Source of the DNA: Chlamydiia bacterium
Lineage (GTDB): Bacteria > Chlamydiota > Chlamydiia > Chlamydiales > JACKPQ01
Direction of reading: 5' to 3'
Assembly: GCA_030433395.1 (NCBI GenBank)
Contig: JAUILX010000005.1
Span: 1 to 20,299 of the forward strand
DNA: 20,299 nucleotides
Shown here: piece after piece, positions 15,561 to 20,299 of the stretch
Numbering within the stretch: the first letter of the stretch is position 1
How the letters are laid out: each line of letters starts with the position of its first letter
Made by a program: the position numbers and the translations under genes
Notes under the pieces: model-generated
Databases searched by the model: none
What the model was told of the DNA's origin: nothing
Seen by the model: only the letters and a program-made list of their open reading frames with translations

Positions 15561-16672
15561 TCCATCTCTACAGGCGGAAGGACTTGAACAAACTCTAGGT
15601 CGTGTAAATTTGCAGCAATCATCTGTGCTTCTATCGAATAGGTCGGCTCACCCCTAATCAACGGACAGATCTTTGAAACAGTGGCAACCTTTAGGTGAGG
15701 TGGAAACACTCCGTCAAAGCCTGTAGTGACTAATACATCACCAACACGCAACAGCTCAATTGAATCCAGCTCAGCATGTAAATCCAGTGTTTTTCCCGAG
15801 CTAATTTCTCTTGCTGGGCCTTCTGTATCGGGAAAGTCCCATTGAAATCCGTACCCATTAAGTTTCTGATTACGGCATCGCCAAAGAGGAGCGCTACACC
15901 CTTGTAAAAAACCTTTGGCTGCGTAGGAAATTTCTCCGGCTGTACCAATACGCGATTTAATCATCGCAAACATCTCGCTAATTTTATCATACTCATCAGA
16001 GAGCAAATGTTTTTGTAAGGGTAGCTGCCGCATTATTCCATTTAAATGATCTAAAAGAACTTGGCCTTGCAAACCTCCCCGAACAGCGCGTACTGATGGA
16101 CACAATGTCCCATCCGTAATTAACCGCACACAGGAGCGATGTTTACCAACTGTTTCAACAACCCCAATCAAAGCAGAGCCAACAACCACGGGGCTATTTT
16201 TACAAACGACCTTGACTCCTAGTACGCGATTAGTCTCCTCGCCAACATCAACCCAAATAAATTGACTCCAAGAAGCAGGTTCCCGAAAAACCACTCGGCC
16301 TAAAGCAAACTGCTTAGTTGCATCTATCGTGCTTTTTAAGGACTGAGTCAGCTTACTTGCACCTTGATCTACCTGAATCATTCCAAGTGAGTCTAAATGC
16401 TCTTGCTGCTCAAGCCACTGGCAAATTCGATCTATCTGACACCGCAGCCGATCGTTTTCGATCTGCAAGCGCTCATATTCACCATCAGAATGCTTTTGGC
16501 CGCAAGGGCCAGCAAATAAAACTTCCCGACAAAGACCGCAACTTTTCCATATGGGCGATGAAAGCGCAACACTTGATGCTCTCAAATGTTGACAGGTCTG
16601 CTCAGGCAAGCATAGAGCGAGAACCAAAGAAACACCAAGAGCAAAGTAAGAGCGATAAGATATTCTTCTCAT
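15557..16672 (-). CDS. mreC: Cell shape/division protein MreC
   Basis: 371 aa, longer than I expect for a compact MreC. An N-terminal membrane helix (about 8-24), a coiled coil (about 64-92, YERLQIENDRLRCQIDRICQWLEQQ) and two beta domains are visible, including GRVVFREPASWSQFIWVDVG (125-144), GVVETVGKHRSCVRLITD (170-187) and LLRVGDVLVTTGFDGVFP (307-324). MreC links MreB filaments to the periplasmic peptidoglycan machinery; in chlamydiae, which lack FtsZ, MreB-dependent synthesis drives division. Residues about 205-300 look like an extra mixed helical segment between the beta strands. Its ATG overlaps the tyrB stop as ATGA, so the genes are coupled; this pairing matches CT637-CT638 as I recall it. 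Confidence 0.88.
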   Translation of the reverse strand: MRRISYRSYFALGVSLVLALCLPEQTCQHLRASSVALSSPIWKSCGLCREVLFAGPCGQKHSDGEYERLQIENDRLRCQIDRICQWLEQQEHLDSLGMIQVDQGASKLTQSLKSTIDATKQFALGRVVFREPASWSQFIWVDVGEETNRVLGVKVVCKNSPVVVGSALIGVVETVGKHRSCVRLITDGTLCPSVRAVRGGLQGQVLLDHLNGIMRQLPLQKHLLSDEYDKISEMFAMIKSRIGTAGEISYAAKGFLQGCSAPLWRCRNQKLNGYGFQWDFPDTEGPAREISSGKTLDLHAELDSIELLRVGDVLVTTGFDGVFPPHLKVATVSKICPLIRGEPTYSIEAQMIAANLHDLEFVQVLPPVEMD

Positions 16673-17847
16673 TTGATCACTTTTTCGATAGCCTGAACCA
16701 CATCGGACATATTGCTTGAGTTAAGCCCTGAAATATTTATACGTCCAGTTCCTGTAAGATAAATACCATTCACTTCCCTTAAACGGCTAACCTGATCTAC
16801 TTCTAAATTTAAATAGCTGAACATTCCTCGACAGCGATGTAAGTATTGAAAATCTTGGGAGGGCATCGATACCTTGAGCGCTTGAGCAAAATCTTTCCTC
16901 AAGCCCTGCATACGCTCTCGCATGCCATCCAGTTCTGTAATCCAGTCAGATCTTAACTGACTATCAGATAAAACTGACGCAGCCAAAAGAGCTCCGTGAC
17001 GTGGGGGATTTGAGTAAGACGCGCGCGCTAGTGCCAGCATATGGCTCCTGACATTCTCAGCAAACCCAGCGCCTGGCAGTGCAAGTAACACCCCTATGCG
17101 CTCTCCATAAAGTCCTAGATTCTTAGAATAAGAAACAGCAACAAGAAGTGGCAGTCCCATCTGAGCAAATGAGCGAATTGCCTCACCATCAGCTTCTATT
17201 CCACTGCCAAATCCTAAATAAGCCAAATCAAAAAAAGGAATTAACCTACGTTTTTGGCAAATCTGGGCAATGATTTTCCATTGATCAAGTGTTGGATCCA
17301 TTCCACTAGGGTTGTGACAGCACCCATGTAAAACCACAACACTCTGCTCCACTGCCTGCTCTAAGTCTGCACAGAAAGCGTCAAAGGACAGACTATGAGC
17401 CCCGCGATCATAATAGGCACACTCTTGGATCTTGAAGCCAGCATAAGTAAAAATCTTATGGTGATTCACCCACGTAGGCTTGGGCAAATAAACCACAGAT
17501 GACCCTGCTTTTAGAAGATCTGCACCAATTCGCAAAGCTCCAGTACCACCTAAAGTTTGAATACCTGCCAAACCCTCCATCCTTTTACCAAAAACAAGCA
17601 GCTCGGTCTGATGGATCAGCTCCTCTAAACCACCAATCGGCAGATAATCTTTATTAGACTCCTGTTCAAGCAGCCTTTTCTCTGCTTCTTTAATGCTTTT
17701 AAAAATACCCGATTTAAGGGATGCGTCCTTATAGATCCCCATCGTTAAATCAATCTTATTAGGACGCGTATCTTTGGCAGATTGGGAGCTTAAGGAAAAA
17801 ATTGGATCTTGGGACAAGTGGTCATAGCGGCTAAAAAACTCTTGCAT
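16669..17847 (-). CDS. tyrB: Aromatic/aspartate aminotransferase, class I PLP enzyme
   Basis: 392 aa, normal for family I aminotransferases. Key residues are visible: Asn179 in HGCCHNPSG, Asp207 and Tyr210 in FFDLAYLGF, the PLP lysine Lys242 in SYSKNLGLYGERIG, and the C-terminal substrate-carboxylate Arg in TGTGRINISGL. The N-terminal DPIFSL and IDLTMGIYKD are typical of AspC/TyrB proteins. It exchanges amino groups between aromatic or dicarboxylic amino acids and 2-oxo acids in the cytoplasm. AAGGAGGAG lies about 9-11 bases before the ATG at 17845-17847, a rather long spacing. It overlaps mreC by four bases. The choice of TyrB over AspC follows the chlamydial context and is not decided by the sequence. 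Confidence 0.9.
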   Translation of the reverse strand: MQEFFSRYDHLSQDPIFSLSSQSAKDTRPNKIDLTMGIYKDASLKSGIFKSIKEAEKRLLEQESNKDYLPIGGLEELIHQTELLVFGKRMEGLAGIQTLGGTGALRIGADLLKAGSSVVYLPKPTWVNHHKIFTYAGFKIQECAYYDRGAHSLSFDAFCADLEQAVEQSVVVLHGCCHNPSGMDPTLDQWKIIAQICQKRRLIPFFDLAYLGFGSGIEADGEAIRSFAQMGLPLLVAVSYSKNLGLYGERIGVLLALPGAGFAENVRSHMLALARASYSNPPRHGALLAASVLSDSQLRSDWITELDGMRERMQGLRKDFAQALKVSMPSQDFQYLHRCRGMFSYLNLEVDQVSRLREVNGIYLTGTGRINISGLNSSNMSDVVQAIEKVIK

Positions 17848-17863
17848 ATCGTGTGTCTCCTCC

Positions 17864-17893
17864 TTGAGGATATTATCACAGATATGGTAAAAT
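17864..17893 (+). promoter_or_regulatory. Predicted tRNA-Ala promoter
   Basis: TTGAGG (17864-17869), an 18-base spacer and TAAAAT (17888-17893) lie 20 bases before the tRNA. The -35 region overlaps the ribosome site of the divergent tyrB gene, so the two units share this short gap. Confidence 0.4.
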
Positions 17894-17913
17894 ACAAGAA
17901 CTTCAGATTCGCT

Positions 17914-17986
17914 GGGGTGTTAGCTCAGTTGGTAGAGCGCAACAATGGCATTGTTGAGGTCATCGGTTCGACTCCGTTACACTCCA
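17914..17986 (+). tRNA. tRNA-Ala (anticodon GGC)
   Basis: A full 73-base cloverleaf: acceptor GGGGTGT/ACACTCC with the G3-U70 wobble that is the alanine identity element, D stem GCTC/GAGC, anticodon stem CAACA/TGTTG with loop ATGGCAT (GGC, reads GCC and GCU), variable loop AGGTC, and T arm ATCGG-TTCGACT-CCGTT. The discriminator is A and CCA is not encoded. The T stem has one U-U mismatch (positions 50 and 64). The last 10 bases overlap the 3' end of the thioredoxin-like gene on the other strand, and U64 is part of that gene's stop codon. Confidence 0.95.
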
Positions 17987-18729
17987 TTTTCCGAGTCTGG
18001 GATATTTCCACGCAACGACTCAAAATACTTCATAATTGCAGGCAACGAGACCTTTCTTTCCACTTCTTTCTGACCCTTAAAAAGGATTAGAGTTGGTACC
18101 TGTTGAATCTTATACAGATCACGCAGTTCAGGAACATTTTTTAGGCTAACCTTAAGAAAACTCCCTCTAGAGGAAAAATCTTTGGAATACTGATCGAAGT
18201 GAGGTGCAAGGATCTTGCAGGGAGGACAATTTGGTGCATAACAATCTAAGTAAACAGAATCACTTGCCTTGTCTAGCTCAGCCTTCAATTCCTCCATCGT
18301 CTTTACTTCTAAGATATTGCTCTCTTCCACTTTCTCAAGCTGTTGGTTTTGGAGCACTTCACAAAAGTCAAACACATCCTGCACATCGATTGCTAAAGGT
18401 TCTTCAGGGGGGATTCCATAACAGTACAGTTCAAAGTCAAGCTGCAATGTCCCAACTGGAGGACCAAGTTCTTGGGTTATCGTCTCCGAAATCAAAGTAG
18501 CTCCCTTAGCGTTTGAAACTCCATTAAAGACTAACGTCTGTCCCCGATCATCTGAATAGGAGATTTTCTTGATGAAAAAGTGACTAAACCCTTTTTCCTT
18601 ACAAATTTCCAAAGCTTTTCCATAGGTTTGAGTCGTCGAGAAACAGACCTGCGCATACTGATCCATCCCCACTTGAGCATTCAGCACACAGGTGAAAGTC
18701 AGAGCAATAATACTAAAAAGAAACTTCAT
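17977..18729 (-). CDS. Secreted thioredoxin-fold protein with CPPC active site
   Basis: 250 aa. A signal peptide (MKFLFSIIALTFTCVLNA) is followed by an N-terminal domain of about 110 residues with several cysteines (29, 43, 103, 123) and no recognised family. A C-terminal thioredoxin domain (about 140-240) has the active site APNCPPC (Cys168, Cys171), cis-Pro212 in VPTLILFKG, and the usual fold order. It is probably a periplasmic thiol-disulfide oxidoreductase; CPPC is unlike thioredoxin CGPC, so reductase or isomerase cannot be decided. The frame extends to an ATG at 18741, but GGAGGA (18734-18739) lies four bases before the ATG at 18727-18729, and the signal peptide then begins at once. The stop TAA lies inside the tRNA-Ala gene. 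Confidence 0.85.
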   Translation of the reverse strand: MKFLFSIIALTFTCVLNAQVGMDQYAQVCFSTTQTYGKALEICKEKGFSHFFIKKISYSDDRGQTLVFNGVSNAKGATLISETITQELGPPVGTLQLDFELYCYGIPPEEPLAIDVQDVFDFCEVLQNQQLEKVEESNILEVKTMEELKAELDKASDSVYLDCYAPNCPPCKILAPHFDQYSKDFSSRGSFLKVSLKNVPELRDLYKIQQVPTLILFKGQKEVERKVSLPAIMKYFESLRGNIPDSENGV

Positions 18730-18766
18730 TACATCCTCCATTAACTGGCTGGTAATTTTACAAGCA

Positions 18767-18794
18767 ATTATACCACTATTTTTCTTCTTTTCAA
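18767..18794 (-). promoter_or_regulatory. Promoter of the thioredoxin-like gene
   Basis: On the - strand TTGAAA (18789-18794), a 16-base spacer ending in TGG, and a perfect TATAAT (18767-18772) form an extended -10 promoter. The start near 18760 gives a leader of about 30 bases containing GGAGGA. Confidence 0.7.
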
Positions 18795-18969
18795 GTCATT
18801 TATTTATAGATCGGAAATTTTCAATTTGATTTTTGCTCTACAAATTTTACATCTTGCTGAAAATAAGAATAATACTGGCCCTTTTTAGCTCTGAAAAATT
18901 TTTGATTTTTTCTCCTCAACAGTTTAAAAGGTTCTTTTTTGACCACTTTTTATTCAAAAAGTCAACTTT

Positions 18970-19146
18970 TCATGAGCTGTCCAATCCAAAAAACGCGTAT
19001 TTGTACAATTCTTTCCAGCTTTTGCGTCTCTTCATATGAAATAGATTCCGAATGCTTTCCACGGCTTTCTTGACTGAGGCGTAACTCTTGCGAACTTCAG
19101 CTACAGCTTCCTGCTTGAGATAGTCTATGAGAACGTGGATTGCCAT
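18970..19146 (-). pseudogene. Possible C-terminal fragment of an unidentified (transposase?) gene
   Basis: An open frame of 58 aa (MAIHVLIDYLKQEAVAEV..., with RNLFHMKRRKSWKELYKY) ends at TGA 18970-18972; it is only 4 codons longer upstream before a stop. There is no ribosome site, and the basic helical look fits the tail of a transposase. It lies among insertion-sequence debris between a promoterless AT-rich stretch (18795-18969, nothing seen) and an IS5-type remnant. The family is not recognised, and it may be a chance frame. Confidence 0.3.
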
Positions 19147-19216
19147 GGCTAGAACAATTTATTCAAAAAAGCCGTTGCCATACATACCTCCTTGTAAATG
19201 TATTGAAGTAAGTATG

Positions 19217-19321
19217 ACAGAACCTCAACTAAATTTTAACGCGTTAGCCCTGATGCTTGTTATCAGATCTGTATTTCATCTGCCTCTAAGAGCTTTACAG
19301 GGGTTTGCTAAATCGTTAATT
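19217..19321 (+). pseudogene. IS5-family transposase remnant (N-terminal part)
   Basis: The frame reads TEPQLNFNALALMLVIRSVFHL followed by PLRALQGFAKSLI. This is the conserved segment near the N-terminus of IS5-group transposases (pattern A-x(3)-L-x(2)-R/K-x-V-F-x-LPLR-x(2)-x-GF-x(2)-SL). The family resemblance stops at about 19321, just before the IS982-type unit; the rest of the transposase, including its DDE residues, is absent. The preceding residues of this frame do not fit well, so a frameshift or earlier break is likely. Apparently truncated by the neighbouring insertion. Confidence 0.6.
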
Positions 19322-19341
19322 AACGCGAGTTGCGGATCAAC

Positions 19342-20244
19342 TTAAGCAGCCTGAAGCATAAATTGCTCCTTTTTGGACACGTATATGGATGGCTTTTTCT
19401 CTTGTAGTTGATAGGCTGACAGCCCGCTGAGTAAATTGACTACAAAATTAAATGGACTACGATGTCTGTGGTGTTCAATTTGGCATCCATTTTTTAGACG
19501 GTCGTTTACACTTTCTATCAGCCCTCGTTTCTTCAGCAATAACTTATCCATGAGCGGTAATAGCTTATTTTTCATGTTCTTACGCACTTTTGTAATCAGC
19601 TGAATTCCTTGGCTGAATAGCTTTTCAAAAGTGCTTTGCGAGATGTATCCTTTATCGCCAAATAATTGTCCAAAACAGTTTTGGACCGGATGTGTTAAAG
19701 CGGATAGATCACTTGCATTGCCAGCAGTGAGCATGAACGAGATAATCTCTCCAAACTCATTAATGATCAGATGAAGCTTCATTCCAAAAAACCAACCCGT
19801 TGTCACTTTCCCTTTTTTAGCAGCAGCTTTAAAAACTTTATGTGATTTCTCTCTCTTTATATGACAGACACTTAGCAATGTAGAGTCTACAAATGATATC
19901 CCTGTGCATACCCCAAGGACAGATTTCAAAAAGCAAAACATTGGAAAAATTATTCGTTGCATGAGTCGTACAATCCTCGCGTAAGACACGAGATGTGGGA
20001 AAAACTTATTCCAAAATTGCAACACGTAACCAGTATAGTAATACTTGAAAGTTCGGTAGCCTGATCTATGGAATCCAATCACAATGGTCATGAGTTCACT
20101 CAGGGATAATTTTGGCCTGCGAGATGGCTTTTTAATTCCTTGATTATTTGTATGTTGAACTAATTTGCTCTTCCAAATTGCTTCGAAGCTGGAACAAAAA
20201 TCATCAATGATACAAAATGTGGTTATCAAAAGTTCTTCGGACAC
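19342..20244 (-). CDS. IS982-family DDE transposase
   Basis: 300 aa, full length for the family. The catalytic triad is visible as Asp120 (SFVDST), Asp197 (FGDKGYIS) and Glu244 (LIESVNDRLKN). Typical blocks are GWFFGMKLHLIINEFGEI (150-167), GIQLITKVRKNMKNKLLPLM (213-232) and IEHHRHRSPFNFVVNLLSGL (256-275). It would cut and paste its own element. The start is a GTG at 20242-20244, preceded at five bases by AGGAGG (rc of 20250-20255). No internal stop or frameshift is seen, so it may be active. The ribosome site is partly inside a hairpin of the leader. Confidence 0.93.
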   Translation of the reverse strand: MSEELLITTFCIIDDFCSSFEAIWKSKLVQHTNNQGIKKPSRRPKLSLSELMTIVIGFHRSGYRTFKYYYTGYVLQFWNKFFPHLVSYARIVRLMQRIIFPMFCFLKSVLGVCTGISFVDSTLLSVCHIKREKSHKVFKAAAKKGKVTTGWFFGMKLHLIINEFGEIISFMLTAGNASDLSALTHPVQNCFGQLFGDKGYISQSTFEKLFSQGIQLITKVRKNMKNKLLPLMDKLLLKKRGLIESVNDRLKNGCQIEHHRHRSPFNFVVNLLSGLSAYQLQEKKPSIYVSKKEQFMLQAA

Positions 20245-20252
20245 TTTTGCCT

Positions 20253-20283
20253 CCTGTTGTTGGTGTTGAGAGTTAACAACAGG
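20253..20283. promoter_or_regulatory. Hairpin in the transposase leader
   Basis: A perfect nine-pair inverted repeat CCTGTTGTT (20253-20261) / AACAACAGG (20275-20283) with a 13-base loop. On the transposase (-) strand its 3' arm covers the first three bases of the AGGAGG ribosome site. On the + strand it is followed by ATTTTTT, so it could also end transcription leaving the element. Confidence 0.55.
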
Positions 20284-20299
20284 ATTTTTTATTTCTGGA

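Larger units (their letters stand above)
19323..20299 (-). mobile_element. IS982-family insertion sequence, right end beyond the window
   Basis: The unit contains the complete transposase gene and its leader. The left end must lie between the last recognisable IS5 codon (about 19321) and the transposase stop (19342); the sequence there includes GCGAGTTGCGGATCAAC. The other terminal repeat is not within the window, so the inverted repeat and target duplication cannot be checked. Confidence 0.6.

Noticed and set aside
18204..18500. 98-residue + strand frame
   Set aside because: It lies antisense inside the thioredoxin-like gene and has no ribosome site.
18833..19039. 68-residue + strand frame
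   Set aside because: It is a Phe/Leu/Lys-rich translation of AT-rich spacer without any start signal.
1..20299. CRISPR array, toxin-antitoxin or restriction system
   Set aside because: No regularly spaced repeats and no nuclease, methylase or small paired toxin-like genes were seen on either strand.

Overview
The window most likely comes from a member of the Chlamydiota, probably an environmental (Parachlamydia/Waddlia/Simkania-like) lineage rather than Chlamydia itself. Three things suggest this. A type II secretion cluster runs in the order [bitopic protein]-gspD-gspE-gspF-gspG-second pseudopilin, as I recall for the CT573 to CT568 block of C. trachomatis. A tyrB homologue overlaps mreC, as I recall for CT637-CT638. 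Accessory DNA (an AT-rich pentapeptide/amidotransferase fusion and IS982/IS5-type insertion sequences) lies at both ends, as in amoeba-associated relatives. The assignment rests on remembered gene order and protein resemblance, not on a search.

Layout. 1-285 is AT-rich spacer ending in a near-consensus promoter. 286-2067 (+) is a pentapeptide-repeat plus class I glutamine amidotransferase (peptidase C26) fusion. 2203-9917 (-) is the secretion operon: a promoter, a bitopic membrane protein with an Asp-rich tail, the secretin GspD, the ATPase GspE, the platform protein GspF, the major pseudopilin GspG, a second pseudopilin, then a four-helix membrane protein and a terminator. 9982-11572 holds small membrane proteins, including one with an Inc-like hydrophobic pattern and a TPR-like one. 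mutY (-) is divergent from a three-gene + strand set: a coiled-coil protein and two tandem, overlapping CDP-glycerol glycerophosphotransferase-like paralogues. Their convergent neighbours are mreC and tyrB (-). A tRNA-Ala(GGC) gene (+) overlaps the end of a secreted thioredoxin-fold protein (-). From 18970 to the right edge is an insertion-sequence scrapyard: an unidentified fragment, an IS5-type transposase remnant and an apparently intact IS982-family transposase.

Functional reading. The GspD/E/F/G set would build a compact secretion machine in the cell envelope. The secreted CPPC thioredoxin-like protein would act in the same compartment. MreC belongs to the MreB-based peptidoglycan/division machinery on which FtsZ-less chlamydiae depend. 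The most unusual points are the tRNA-Ala whose T-stem mismatch coincides with the stop codon of the opposing gene, the noncanonical prepilin cleavage sites, the shortened iron-sulfur loop of MutY, the pentapeptide/amidotransferase fusion with its composition break, and a short AAATCGGNTTT motif found only between genes.
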